From assembly GCA_036873135.1 (NCBI GenBank), contig JAPTYO010000021.1:186001-250000 (forward strand): a stretch of 64,000 bases of DNA. The letters are read 5' to 3'. The position numbers and the translations under genes were made by a program. The notes beneath the pieces were generated by a model. That model saw only the letters and a list, made by a program, of their open reading frames with translations, was not told the origin of the DNA and made no database searches. Within the stretch, counting starts at the first letter, position 1. Each line of letters starts with the position of its first letter. Positions 21,001 through 33,912 of this stretch are shown in pieces. The DNA comes from Clarkia xantiana subsp. parviflora. Taxonomy: Eukaryota > Streptophyta > Magnoliopsida > Myrtales > Onagraceae.

Positions 21001-21995
21001 TTTCTCACAACCTCTCTATTTGCTAAAAGCTCATCTAGTGCATTCATGAATTCTGGGGTCACCGATGGTGCTCCCTGCGAATGAAATGGCCTCGTGTTAG
21101 TGGTATGAGCCCGGTTATTGTTTCCTTGTGCTGGCATGCCGTAAGGATACTCTTGAGGACGCTCTCCATAGTGGTACCCCTGCGGGGGTGCCGTATATTG
21201 ATATCCTTGAGACTATACCCCCTTTCATGCCCCCTGCTCTTGTGGTCGCCGACTTATAGAAGTCGAGACCGTGGAGGACTCGACCCCAGCTAGGCGTGAT
21301 GGTCCCCCCTTGATTGTTTACTTGTGGAGCTTGGGGTGTTGCTTGATGCGCGGGGGCACAGGTTGCCCCTGAGGAGTGGGTTGTCTGGCCGGGGGTGATG
21401 GGTTTCGATATAGCCGTTAGGCCCATTAACGACGAGTAAATGTGGTACTTGATCGTTTCTGCCTTGACTTTCATGCTGCCCAGTTGAAAGGTGCGTGTGT
21501 TGTTCTTCTTCTGGGATCTGTTCTTCCAGTTGATACTGCTCTCATTGTGGGTGCTCATTCGCCTGCGGGTGTTGCTCCTCTTTGGCATACTGTCTTTCCT
21601 GCCTGTTTCTCACAACCTCTCTATATGCTAAAAGCTCATCTAGTGCATTCATGAATTCTGGGGTCACCGATGGTGCTCCCTGCGAATGAAATGGCCTCGT
21701 GTTAGTGGTATGAGCCCGGTTATTGTTTCCTTGTGCTGGCATGCCGTAAGGATACTCTTGAGGACGCTCTCCATAGTGGTACCCCTGTGGGGGTGCCGTA
21801 TATTGATATCCTTGAGACTATACCCCCTTTCATGCCCCCTGCTCTTGTGGTCGCCGACTTATAGAAGTCGAGACCGTGGAGGACTCGACCCCAGCTAGGC
21901 GTGATGGTCCCCCCTTGATTGTTTACTTGTGGAGCTTGGGGTGTTGCTTGATGCGCGGGGGGCACAGGTTGCCCCTGAGGAGTGGGTTGTCTGGC
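18100..21995 (-). pseudogene. gag: A1 Gag-protease-Gag' gene (broken)
   Basis: Read leftward from 21995, continuing the start at 53685 across the C insertion. Gag core pieces lie at 20572-20240 (IEKYNGRTDPLEHIQQH, SHWFFSLP) and 20194-19409, with WCDNHEAHGHDTNKC as C-H-H-C knuckle. Protease is in 19427-18681 (RILVDGGSSADVL). The second partial Gag follows: 18653-18342 (RGFRYIEDVKQ, GEAVRDFLRN) and 18426-18100, ending in a second knuckle WCEYHGTWGNKTNDC. The order equals A2 residue for residue, though identity is clearly lower. Damage includes a TAG at 20240, several frameshifts, and the 606-bp duplication at 20837-22048. No RT, RNase H or integrase sequence follows; the hairpin array comes next. 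Confidence 0.82.
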
Positions 21996-22048
21996 CGGGG
22001 GTGATGGGTTTCGATATAGCCGTTAGGCCCATTAACGACGAGTAAATG
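20837..22048. repeat. Tandem duplication (about 606 bp x 2) of A1 gag plus C LTR start
   Basis: Bases from about 20837 to 21442 are repeated from about 21443 to 22048 with few changes. Each copy contains about 560 bp of A1 gag, the GGGGG target site and the first ~47 bp of C's 5' LTR (TGATGGGTTTCGATATAG at 21396 and 22002). The first copy jumps from the LTR fragment straight back into gag at TGG. The duplication therefore happened after C inserted. Confidence 0.88.
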
Positions 22049-22628
22049 TTGAAGTAGGCCCACTGGGCTCCAAAAGAGGCCTAGAGGGCCAATATGAGGG
22101 GTCTCGACAAAGTCGGTCCCGACATATGAGCTGGACGCTCCCGATGAAATGCCTTTGAGTAGGCCCCGATGTTGAATCCCTGAGGATGTTGGCCCTGTCC
22201 CAATGACGAGGGGCCCCGAGCGGTGACCAAAGGAGATAACTCTGGAGCCCCCGACATCCGTCGGGACTTACCACCAGAGGATGAGGCCGAGAAACACACC
22301 CACTATCAGCGTAGTGGGGAAGTGGCCTGAAAAGACGGAACGTGGTCAAGTGGCCGAGATAAATGGAACGTGGGCTAACTGCCCCTGGCAGTTATCGTGA
22401 CAAGTAACTGGGGTAACTCCTCCCCTATATAAAGGAAGGAATTACCTCAGGTCTGACACATTCACATACTGATATACACTGATACTTGCCTACATCGAGA
22501 TACTCATTTAAGCATCGGAGAGGGATTCTGGGTCACCGCCCGGTCTATCCCTTTTTGCAGGATTACTTGGAGCAAAGGAGTTCAGACTTCCGTAAAAAAC
22601 GTACCGGAGTTCCAACCGTGATCCAACA
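22002..22628 (+). repeat. C 5' LTR (627 bp)
   Basis: Starts TGATGGGTTTCGATATAGCC and ends CGTGATCCAACA. TATA box TATATAAA at 22426-22433. It shares the R/U5 half (AAGCATCGGAGAGGG onward) with B LTRs, while U3 is different. Confidence 0.93.
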
Positions 22629-22629
22629 T

Positions 22630-22646
22630 TGGCGCCGTCTGTGGGA
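22630..22646 (+). other. C primer-binding site
   Basis: TGGCGCCGTCTGTGGGA two bases after the LTR, identical to B1. Confidence 0.85.
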
Positions 22647-22664
22647 ACGTAACAAAGAGAAAAG

Positions 22665-25600
22665 ATAGCTTCTACCCGATCGATGGCTGTCAAGCAAAAG
22701 AAGAAACAAGGTCAATCCGGCGGTTCCCGCCATCCTGCTGGAACTCTGAATTCAGGGCTGCCGGAGCGCAGTGTTGACCGGGATGATCCTCCCCCTGCTG
22801 GTTCCCAAATAGGGGGCATCATTACGATCACGAGGATTCCATTCGAAACTCGTTGGAGGACAGGGAAGAGATCCCGATGAGGGACCAGGATGCTCCTACA
22901 AAGGTGGACTTGGCAAAAGCTGTGATTGATGTCATGCCGATATTCCTCGAGACTATAGAGGCTCTCCTGAACCGAAGGGAGGCTGCCAAGAAGTAGGAGG
23001 AGGAGTTGCCTCGGCCTCCGCCGAGGGAGAATCGGGACGGGCAAGAGGCCCAACCCGAGCACTAGGATAAGGGCAAGGAGCCCGCTCAGTCGTAGCAGTT
23101 TGTGATTGATGGGCCTGGACCGGTGCAGCATAGGACCATCCCTCTTAATGGTCCTATCACCCCCGACCAGGTGGTGAAGATCGTGAACATCTGTATGGGG
23201 GACCAGAAGAAGATGATGTCGGAGCTGAGGGATCGATCCACTCATCCCTTTGTCACCCGATTGGTGAACACCCTTATCCCGCCAGGACTTGGTATCCAGA
23301 CAATCAAGGAGTATGATGGCGAGGGAGATCCAGTTTGCCATGTCCAGAAGCATGTTATGGCTTGTCTAGGCAGAGCCCCAGATGACGATATAGTGTGCGT
23401 TCTGTTCCCAGCCACACTTGGTGAGAGGGCCCTGACGTGGTTCTTCAGCCTTCCTCCATGGTGCATCTCTACCTGGACCCAGATGCATGACCGTTTCATC
23501 CAACAGTACCAGAGCCGTCGACGTCTCCTGAAAAGCGTGAGGTCCCTGGCTGAGGTGGTACAGAGGCCCGATGAGTCGCTGGCGCATTATTATCAGAGGT
23601 ACACTGCCAGCATGACCGAGATTGATGAGGAGATGTAGGAGGGAGAGACCATCCGCACCTTCATTCGGAACCTGAGAGCACCATATGGTTCCGACCTGAT
23701 GCACAGCGTGGCTGAGAAGGCTGTGTGGAACATGGAGGCACTGCAGAAGAGGGTGAAGTAGAAAATCGACGTACAGGAGTCGAAGATAGCTGCCGGAGAG
23801 CTCGACCCTCCGAAATCGAACAAGGGGAAGCATTCGTTCAAACCCTCGGACGATCGCAGGAGGAAAGATAAACCCGAGAGCAGTCGGGGTCGAGGCCGTC
23901 CCGATTGAAGGGAAGACAAGCGTCCCTCGAAGTCGGACAAACGGGAGGACCGTTACACTCCTCTCATTTGCTCCATGGGTGCTGTGTTGGCGGTGATGGA
24001 TTGACAGGGTATCACCAGGTACCCCCCGAAGAAGGATGGATAGTTCATGGGAGCCCGCACTGATCGTTATTGTCGTTTCCATCGCGCCAGCGGTCACGAC
24101 ACTAACCACTGTCGGGAGTTGAAGAAGGAGATTGAGAAGCTGATCCAGAAGGGGAAGCTCAAGGAATTTGTGGCTGGGTGACGGAGCCGATCCCGTTCCC
24201 GGTCCCGATCGCGGTCCCGTTACCGATCCCGCGATCGGTCCCCGAAGAAGGAGAAGCCCAAGTCTTCCAATACCCGCAAGGAGAAGCGAGGGACCATTAA
24301 TGTGATCCATGGGGGATTTGCTGCAGGATGTGATACCACGGCATCTCGAGAGGTCTATGCTTCTCGAATTCCTGTTGCTGTGGTGCTGGGCAAGAGGGCC
24401 CGAACTTGGACTCCGAAGGAAGAGATGGTGATTTCTTTCTCAGCGGAGGACCTGATAGGTGTGGAGACCCCGCACGATGATGCTTTGGTCGTGACCCTGA
24501 ACGTGGATGGGTACGAGATGAAGCGAATCTTGATTGATGGAGGGAGCTCCTCCGATATTTTGTTCATGAATGCGCTGGAGGCCATGGGAAAAACCAAGAA
24601 GGATTTGAAGCATGCGGACTTCCCGATGGTCGGATTTTCTGGCTCTACTTCTTACCCGGTGGGGATGATTACCTTACCGGTTGAGTTCAGTAGTGGTTGG
24701 AAGTCAGAGAAGAGGGACGTGGAGTTCGTGGTGGTCGAGTCTGCGGGGACCTACAATGCAATTATCGGGAGGACCACCATCAACCCGATGGGGGCAGTTG
24801 CCTCAACTGTCCATCAGAAGATGAAGTTTCCGACCGACCACGCAGTCGGGGAGGTCAGGGGCGATCAGGTGGCCTCCAGGAAGTGCTATGTCAATGCCAC
24901 TCGAAGGAGGAATCGGGAGGCTATGACTATTTTCCAGACTGATGCCGATCCCAGAGAGGAGTTTGGGCGTCCCGCCCCGATGGAGGATTTGAAGGAGTTC
25001 GAGATTGATGGACCTCAGAGGAAGGTGAAGATCGGGTCCGCTCTGACTGAGGAGAAGGCCCAAGAACTGATTGATTTGTTGAAGGAGTTCAAGGAGCTGT
25101 TTGCCTGGTCCCCGAGTGACATGCCAGGAATCAGCCCCGATGTGATTACTCATGAGCTGAAGATCGACCCCGCGATCAAGCCGATTGCACATAGAAGGCG
25201 CCCGATGGGTGCCGACAAGAAGATCGTGATCCAGCAAGAGGTGGGCAGGTTGCTCGATGCTGGATTTATTAAGGAGCTCCGATTCCAGACCTGGGTTGCC
25301 AACCCAGTCCAGGTGAAGAAGAGCAATGGCAAGTGGCGAATGTGTGTTGATTTCCGCGACCTGAACAAAGCATGCCCGAAAGATTGCTATCCGCTCCCGA
25401 GGATCGACCAGCTGGTGGATGCCACATCGGGACATGAGTTGCTGAGCTTTATGGATGCCTACTCCGGCTACAATCAGATCAAGATGTCCAAGGAGGATGC
25501 CCCCCACACCGCTTTTTATGCTGATAGTGACATCTATCACTATGATGTCATGCCCTTTGGACTGATCAATGCCGGTGCAACTTATCAGAGGATGGTGAAC

Positions 25601-26605
25601 AAGCTGTTCGGGGATATGCTGGGGAAGACGATGGAGGCCTATGTGGACGATATGCTGGTGAAGTCCCGAAAGGCCAAGGATCATGTTCACAACTTGGCCA
25701 CGGCGTTTGAGCGGATGAGGCTTCATCAAGTTCGCTTGAACCCGACCAAGTGTGCCTTCGGAGTACACTCAGGGAAGTTTCTGGGTTTCATGGTGATACA
25801 GAGGGGAATCTAGGTGAACCCTGAGAAGCTGAAGGCGATCGAGGAGATGAAGTCCCCGACGAACCATCGGGAGGTGCAGGTGCTGAATGGCCGATTGGCC
25901 GCGATGAATCGCTTCCTGTCCAAGGCAAGCGACCGATCCATGCCGTTCTTTGAAGTACTGGGGGCCAACAAGAATTTTGAGTGGACTGCCAAGTGCGAAA
26001 AGGCGTTCCAGGCACTCAAGCAGCACCTCCGCACCCTCCCGTCGTTGGCGAAGCCCATTCCAGGCGAGCCACTCTATCTGTATTTGGCTGTTTCTGAATT
26101 TGCTGTTAGCTCTGTCTTAGTGAAAGTCGTAGAGGGTAACCAAGTCCCCGTCTATTATGTAAGCAAGGCACTCGCCAAGTCTGAAATGAATTATCTCGCC
26201 GTTGAGAAGTATCTTTATGCGTTAATTGTTACTGCTCGGAAGCTGAGACCTTACTTCCATGCGCATGAGATTACCGTTCTGACGAATCAGCCCTTGAAAC
26301 ATTTTTTGAACCGACCTGATGCGTCGGGGAGATTGGTGAAATGGGTAGTCGAGCTTAGTGAGTTCCGCATTCACTTTGCCCTGAGAACGGCTATTAAGGG
26401 CCAGGCGTTGGCGGACTTTATAGCAGAGTCTACAGCCCCCGATCTGGAAGAAGCGGGCCCTGTAGAGGGGGCAACCATGGAAGTCCCGATGGCAGAGCAG
26501 TCAGAACAGCCCAATGACGAAGAAACTTGGGAGATGTATACCGATGGCTCCTCAAATTCAGAATTATCGGGAGCAGGGTTCGTACTGATACCGCCAGGTG
26601 GAGGC
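22665..26605 (+). pseudogene. gag-pol: C gag-pol, 5' part up to the B2 insertion (broken)
   Basis: Homologous to B1 from Gag to the second RNase H. The usual start ATG is changed (GATAGCTTCTACC near 22665, ATATGCCTTCTACT in B1); the next Met is at 22683. Gag core at 23102-23638 (IKEYDGEGDPVCHVQKH) ends at a TAG; more stops follow in 22995-24180 (TAG, TGA), several at CAG or CGA codons of B1. From 24302 the frame is open to 25813: protease ILIDGGSSSD and RT with YVDD. After a TAG it continues 25814-26605 through RNase H into the second RNase H (MYTDGSSNSE), where B2 interrupts it after IPPGG. The remainder is at 48679-50333. Confidence 0.88.
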
Positions 26606-27312
26606 TGATGGGTCCGACTACAGTCGTCAGGCCCTGTAACGGCGAGGAAACGGCAAACAGGCCCACCAGGCCCCGAAAGGAAGGTCAAGATGACCTAGGA
26701 GAAGGGTCCCGACAAAGGGAGTCCCGACGAGGCAAGGTCCCGACAGAGTCGGTTCCGACAGTGGAGCTGGAAGCTCCCGATGAGAAGCCTTTGAGAAGGC
26801 CCCGATGATGAATCCCTGAGAATGATTGGCCCTGTCACGATGACGAGGGGCCCCGAGCGGTGACACAATGAGATAACTCTGGAGTCCCCGACGTCCCGAC
26901 GGGAGTCGGGACTCGTTATCAGATGATAAAGCCAAGATATGCAGGGCGTGGCCGAGATACGCGGAACGTGGATTGAGATACACGGAGCGTGGCCGAGATA
27001 CGCGGGGCATGGCTAAGATACGCGAGATCCTGTTCGAGATATGCGGGATACGGGCTAACCACCCCTAACGAATCGCCAGGTACCTGAGACATCTCTTTGC
27101 CTATAAAAGGGCAGGAGATCATCTCAGAAAGACTTACGTTGAGTTGAATACACTCTGAGTTTATTACTTGCCAGTTATACGAGACACTCATTTAAGCATC
27201 GGAGAGGGATTCTGGGTCACCGCCCGGTCTATCCCCTCTTGCAGGATTGCGTGGAGCAAAGGAGCTAGGATTGCCGTCAAAGTCCGTACCGGAGTTCCAC
27301 CGTGATCCAACA
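26606..27312 (+). repeat. B2 5' LTR (707 bp)
   Basis: TGATGGGTCCGACTACAG... to GTGATCCAACA. TATAAAA at 27102-27108; 20-bp U3 repeats as in B1; a 9-bp duplication (GTCCCGACG, near 26893) is absent from the 3' LTR. Confidence 0.95.
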
Positions 27313-27313
27313 T

Positions 27314-27330
27314 TGGCGCCGTCTGTGGGA
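27314..27330 (+). other. B2 primer-binding site
   Basis: TGGCGCCGTCTGTGGGA, two bases after the LTR, as in B1 and C. Confidence 0.85.
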
Positions 27331-27348
27331 ATCAAACAAAATGCTGAT

Positions 27349-30300
27349 ATGCCTTCGACTCGATCAATGGCGGCTGGCAAGAACAGAAGACAGGGACAAT
27401 CCGGTGGTTCCCGTCACCCCGCTGCAACGAATTTGAATTCAGTTCCAGAACAAGAGGAAAACCAGAACCATCCCCCTGCTGAGCTCTCCCAGACAGGAGG
27501 GCACAATGGATCGCATCCCGAAGATGTTGCCCTTCAGCACCAGGACAACAGGGGGCAGGAGGCTCCCCCAGCTGCAGATTTGACGAGGGCCGTGGCAGAG
27601 GCCATGCCCATGTTTCTGGCGGCTGTAGAGGCTCTCTTGGATCGAAGAGAGGCTGCGAGGAGGCAGGAGGAGATGCCCCCGTTGGAGGAAGCGACCCTGC
27701 CGACAGAGGGTCGAAACGCACAGGAAGCCCCGCCCCGAGGCCAAGACAGAGGTAGGGCGACCGGTCAGTCGGAGAGGTTCGTGGTTGATGGGCCAGGACC
27801 AGTACAGCACAGGACCATTCCCCTGAATGGTCCCATCACTCCCGACCAGGTGGTAAAGATCGTGAACATCTGTATGGGAGAACAGAAGCCACTGGTGTCG
27901 GAGCTGAGGGATCGATCCACTCATCCCTTCGTTCCCCGACTCATTGACACCCTAGCCCCGCCTGGGCTAGGCATCCCCACGATAAAGGAGTATGATGGCG
28001 AAGGAGATCCAGTTCGCCGCGTCCAGAAGCACCTCATGGCGTGTCTGGGAAGAGCCCCAAGTGAAGACATAGTGTGTACGTTGTTCCCGAACACACTGGG
28101 AGAAAGGGCCCTGACTTGGTTCTTTAGTCTGCCCCCGGGATGCATCACTTGCTGGGCAGACATGCACGATCGATTCATTCAGCAGTACTAGGGTCGGAGG
28201 CGTCTATTGAAGAGCGTGAGGTCCCTGACCCAGGTGGTGCAGAGGCCCGACGAATCGCTGGCTCATTATTACCAGCGGTACACAGCTAGCGTAGCAGAGA
28301 TAGATGAAGAAATCTCTGAGGGCGAAACCATCCGTACCTTCATTCGGAACCTGACAGCTCCCTATGGCTCCGACTTGATGCACAGCGTGGCTGAGAAGGC
28401 TGTGTGGAATATGGAGGCATTGCAAAAGAGGGTGAAGCGGCAGATCGATGTCCAGGAGTCAAAGATAGCCACGGGAGAACTAGAACCCCCAAAGTCGAAC
28501 AAAGGGAAACAGTCAAGTAAACCTTTCGACGATCGAAAGTCAAAAGGTAAGCCCGACAGTGGCAAGAATCGAGGACGTCCGGATCGGAGGGACGACAGAC
28601 GTTCTTCAAAGAAGGATAGGCGGGAGGATTTTGACATTCCTCTCAACTGCTCCATGGCGGAAGTGCTGACAGTCATGGAGCGACAAGGTATCTCCAGGTA
28701 CCCCCCAAAGAAAGATGGAGAATTCCTGGGGTCCCGCACGGATCGCTACTGTCGATTTCACCGCGCAAATGGCCACGACACCAATCACTGTCGGGAGCTG
28801 AAGAAGGAAATTAAAAGCTAATCCAGAAGGGAAAGCTCAAGGAGTTCGTTGGGGACAAACGATGCCGGTCCCGCTCTCGGTCCCGATCACGGTCCCGTTC
28901 CCGATCCCGCGATCGGTCCCCGAAAAAGAAGAGAACTGATCCAGAGTCATCCGGTGCTCGCAAAGAGAGACGAGTCATTAACGTGATTCATGGAGGATTT
29001 GCTGCTGGAGGTGATACCTCCTCCGCCTGAGAGGTCTACGCCTCTAGGATCCCTACGGCAGTGGTGTTGGGTAAGAGGTCCCGATCCTGGACCTTGAAAG
29101 AAGAGATGGTGATCTCCTTCTCATCGGAGGACCTCATAGGCGTGGAGACTCCGCATGACGATGCCTTGGTGGTAACCTTGGATGTAGACGGGTTCGAGAT
29201 GAAGAGAATTCTAATCGACGGAGGGAGCTCCTCCGACATCCTGTTCATGGACGCGCTGGAGGCTATGGGGAAAACAAAGAAAGATCTGAAGGAGGCAAAC
29301 TTCCCGATGGTCGGGTTCTCTGGCTCAACCTCCTACCCGCTAGGAGTAATCACCTTACCAGTGGAGTTTGGTAGCGGGTGGAAATCATAAAGGAGGAACG
29401 TGGAATTTGTCGTGGTTGATTCTGCGGGGACCTACAACGCGATTATCGGGAGAACCACCATCAATCCCCTGATGGCGGTTGCCTCGACTGTGCACCAGAA
29501 GATGAAGTTCCCGACCGATCACGGAGTCGGGGAGGTCAAAGGCGACCAGGTGGCTTCCCGAAAATGCTATGTCAATGCCACCCGAAGGAGGAGGCGAGAG
29601 GCTATGACTATCCTCCAGACAAACACAGATCCCAGAGAAGAGTTTGGGCGTCCCGCCCCCGTAGAATATCTGAAAGAAGTCGAGATCGACGGACCCCAGA
29701 GGAAGGTGAAAATCGGGTCTGCTCTAACTGAAGAGACAGCCCAAAAATTGGTGGAGTTGTTGAAGGAGTTCAAGGAGCTGTTTGCCTGGTCCCCCAGCGA
29801 TATGCCAGGAATCAGCCCCGACGTGATCGTGCACGAGCTGAAGATAGACCCCGCGATCAAGCCTATCACGCAGAAAAGGCGTCCGATGGGCACGGATAAG
29901 AAGATCGCGATCCAGTAGGAGGTGGGCAGGTTGCTCGACGCTGGGTTCATTAAAGAACTCCGATTCCAGACTTGGGTGGCCAACCCCGTGCTGGTGAAGA
30001 AGACTAATGGGAAGTGGCGAATGTGCGTGGACTTCCGCGACTTGAACAAGGCTTGTCCAAAGGATTGCTATCCACTCCCGAGGATTGACCAGCTGGTGGA
30101 TGCCACATCGGGACATGAGCTGTTAAGTTTCATGGATGCATATTCAGGCTACAACCAGATCAAGATGGCCAAAGAAGACGCCCCCCACACAGCATTCTAT
30201 GCAGACAGCGACATCTATCACTACGATGTCATGCCTTTCGGATTGATCAATGCCGGGGCAACCTACCAGCGGATGGTGAATAAGCTGTTTGGAGATATGC

Positions 30301-32850
30301 TGGGAGAAACCATGGAAGCCTACGTGGATGATATGCTGGTGAAGTCCCGACAAGCCGAGGATCACGTGCACAACCTTACCATGGCGTTTGAGCGGATGAG
30401 GCTCCATCAAGTTCGCTTGAACCCGACGAAATGCGCCTTCGGAGTCCACTCAGGGAAATTCCTGGGCTTCATGGTGAGTCAGAGAGGAATTGAAGTGAAT
30501 CCTGAGAAGCTGAGGGCAATCGAGGAGATGCAGTCCCCGATAAACCATCGGGAGGTGCAAGTACTGAATGGCCGACTAGCTGCAATGAACCGCTTCTTAT
30601 CCAAAGCCAGCGACCGATCAATGTCGTTTTTTGAAGTCTTGAGGGCCAACAAAAAATTCGAATGGACCGCCAAATGTGAAGAAGCGTTCCAAGCACTCAA
30701 GCAGCACCTTCGCACACTCCCGCCGCTGGCAAAACCGGTTCCAGGCATTTGCCAAATCTGAATTGAACTACCCCGCCGTTGAGAAGTACCTCTTTGCGTT
30801 TATCATTACTGCTCGCAAGCTAAGGCCATATTTCCACGCACACGAGATCACTGTGCTAACGAACCAGCCTTTGAAGCATTTTTTTAACCGACCGGATGCG
30901 TCGGGGAGACTAGTGAAATGGGCAGTAGAGCTTAGCGAATTTCGCATACACTTCGCTCCGAGAACGGCCATTAAGGGTCAGGCGTTAGCAGATTTCATAG
31001 CAGAGTCTACAGCCCCCGATCTGGAAGAAACGGGCCCTGTAGAGGGGGCAACCATGGAAGTCCCGACAGGAGTACAACCAGAGAGGGCAGAGCAATCAGA
31101 ACAGCCAAACAAGGAAAATATCTGGGAGATGTACACGGATGGCTCCGCGAGTTCAGATGGATCAGGAGCGGGCTTCTTGTTGATACCACCAGGTGAAGGT
31201 GAACCGCTCTGATACGCCTTGGCTTTAACATTCAAGGCCACAAACAACGAAGCGGTGTACGAAGCTCTTATCACGGGCCTAAAAATCGCTAAAGGCACTG
31301 GAATCGATCACTTGAGAGTGAAGTGCGACGCAGCTTTAATCGTGAACCAGGTTCAAGGGCGATACGAAGCAAGGAGTCCGATAATGAAAAAGTATCTGCG
31401 AGAGGTACAAGCCTTGAGAGAGGGCTTCAAAAGCTTCGATATCGAGGCTATCCCGAGGGAGGAGAACGCAGAGGCAGACGCCTTGAGTAAGTTTGCCCTG
31501 GGGGCACCCTTGGAAGAAAATCGGAAGGTGCACTTCTTGGAGAAGGTGATCTTATCAAACATCGACCCAACACAGGTGTGCACCATTGAGACAAAATCGG
31601 AGGAGGAGCCCACTTGGATGACCCCGATAGTCGCGTATCTGACTACGGGGGCAGTCCCCGAAGATAAGGTAGCAGCAGACAGGATATGTCGGATCGCGTC
31701 TAATTATGTGATGCTGGACAATCAGCTGTACAAGAAGGGCTGGTTCTCGACTCCGTACCTAAAGTGTGTAGCAGAACCCGACACCAATCGAATCCTGAAG
31801 GAAATGCATGAGGGGGTCGCGGCTTGCCACGAAGGGGCCCGATCCATTTTGAGGAAGGTGTTGAACTTAGGCTACTATTGGCCCACGATGAACAAAGAAG
31901 CAACGGCGTTGGTCCGATCATGCGACGCGTGCCAGAGGTACGCCCCGAGTATCGTGGCTCCGGCCGCTAACCTGACATCCATCAAGAGCGCTTGGCCCTT
32001 CGCGCAGTGGGGCATCGACTTGGTGGGACCTCTTCCACAAGCACAAGGACAATGTAAGTATTTACTTGTAGCTATCGATTACTTTTCGAAATGGATAGAG
32101 GCGAAGGCATTGGCCAGAACAACGGGGAACCAGATCGTCAAGTTCCTCCAGACCCACATCGTGTCCAGATACGGGATTCCTAAGGTGGTGATCAGCGACA
32201 ATGGCCCACCGTTCAACGGCTCTTAGGTGAGGGAGTATCTGGAAGAATTGAACATTGAGCATCGGACCGCCTCCGTACGCCATGCTCAAACTAATGGCCA
32301 GGTGGAGTCAGCCAACAAAATCGTGATGGATGGCCTGAAGAAGAGGGTCTACGCCTTGAAGGGCAAGTGGTTGAATGAACTGGAAAATGTACTTTGGGCT
32401 GTTAGAACGACACCCAAACGATCAACAGGGGAGACTCCGTTTGGCCTCGTTTATGGCACGGAAGCTGTCGCACCTGTGGAGGTAGCTGTGGCGTCCCATC
32501 GAATGAGATATTACGAGCCCCTAACGAACGACGAAGTGAGACGTCTGGACTTGGACTTACTCGAAGAGAAGAGGCGGGAAGCCGATGAAGTCCAAGCTCG
32601 AATGCGTTTAGCGACGGCCAGGTACTACAATCGGCGAGTGAAGTCCCGACAGTTCTTTGTCGGGGAGCTGGTTTGGCGTCGCAACGAGTTCACCCTTTTG
32701 GATCGAATCAACAAGATGTCACCAAAATGGGAAGGACCTTATAAAGTCGTGGGGATGCCAGCGCCAAATGCATACAAGTTGGAAGACCTCGATGGCAGAA
32801 CATTAAAGCATTCTTTCAGTGGCGAACACTTGAAGAAACACCATGCTTGA
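27349..32850 (+). pseudogene. gag-pol: B2 Gag-Pol gene (six stops, two frame breaks)
   Basis: Same protein as B1 at over 90% identity, from ATG 27349 (MPSTRSMAAG) to the final TGA at 32848. Breaks relative to B1: TAG 28189 (CAG), 1-base deletion near 28813, TGA 29028 (CGA), TAA 29388 (GAA), TAG 29916 (CAG), a 104-bp deletion at about 30748 between two AGGC copies (start of RNase H), TGA 31210 (CGA), TAG 32224 (CAG). Five of six stops are C-to-T. Domains are otherwise all present: Gag core, knuckle, Arg-Ser repeat, protease, RT, truncated RNase H, archaeal-type RNase H, integrase. It cannot make a functional polyprotein. Confidence 0.92.
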
Positions 32851-32852
32851 AG

Positions 32853-33722
32853 AAAGTCGCCTTAAGTGGTGCTCGATAAAGTCGCCTTAAGTGGTGCTCG
32901 ATAAAGTCGCCTTAAGTGGTGCCCGAAAAAGTCGCCTTAAGTGGTGCCCGATGTAAAATCGCCTTAAGTGGTGTATGCTATTTATCGTTTAATTCGATGT
33001 AAGCCAATCTTATGCCATCAATAAATAAAGAGGTTGTTTCCAAATAAAAGTTGTCCTTAGATTTATGCTAAGTGTAAAAGTCGCCTTCAGGGGGTGCACG
33101 ATGAAAGTCGCCTTCAGTGGTGCATGATGAAAGTCGCCTTCAGCGGTGCACAATATTTAGATTTATTCTAAGTATCCAAAAGTCGCCTTCAGTGGTGCGC
33201 GATGAAAGTCGCCTTCAGTGGTGCACGATGAAAGTCGCCTTCAGTGGTGCACGATGAAAGTCGCCTTCAGTGGTGCACGATGAAAGTCGCCTTCAGTGGT
33301 GCACGATGAAAGTCGCCTTCAGTGGTGCACGATGAAAGTCGCCTTGAGTGGTGCACGATGCTTAGATTTATTCTAAGTAATATAAAGTCGTCTTAAGTGA
33401 TGCGCGGGACTAAGTCTCCTTGAGTGGTGCATGATGCCTAGATTTATTCTAAGTCTCCGAAAGTCGTCTTAAGTGATGCCCGAGAAAAGACGTCTTAAGT
33501 GATGCCCGAGAAAAGACGTCTTAAGTGATGCACGATTCTTAGATTTGCTCTAAGTAACATAAAGTCGTCTTAAGTGATGCATGAAACCAAGTCGCCTTAA
33601 GTGGTGCGCGGAATTAAGTCGTCTTAAGTGATGCATGAAACCAAGTCGCCTTAAGTGGTGCGCGGAATTAAGTCGTCTTAAGTGATGCATGGAGTTAAGT
33701 CGCCTTAAGTGGTGCAAGTTAT
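32853..33722. repeat. B2 tandem hairpin array
   Basis: About thirty units of 22-27 bp in two kinds. One has CGCC...GGTG (GTCGCCTTAAGTGGTGC) and the other CGTC...GATG (GTCGTCTTAAGTGATGC). With few exceptions the two halves of a unit match each other. The kinds alternate in the right half (33380-33722). It lies between the convergent gag-pol and antisense genes. Confidence 0.88.
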
Positions 33723-33912
33723 TAAATCGTCGGGAAAGACGTACGAGAATGTCTTAAGTGTCGAAGCTTCGACTTAAGCGCGTATAAGTAAAGTCACTCA
33801 GAGAAGTGCAACAAAAGATCGGAACCAGAGAAGTTTGATATTGATAAAGGGCTCAAAGGCCCGATGATAACAAAAGAGAAGAAGATACAAGGACCCTAAA
33901 AGATAAAAATAT

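Noticed and set aside
21396..21442. A separate solo LTR fragment of element C
   Set aside because: It is part of the 606-bp tandem duplication that copied A1 gag and the first ~47 bp of C's LTR.
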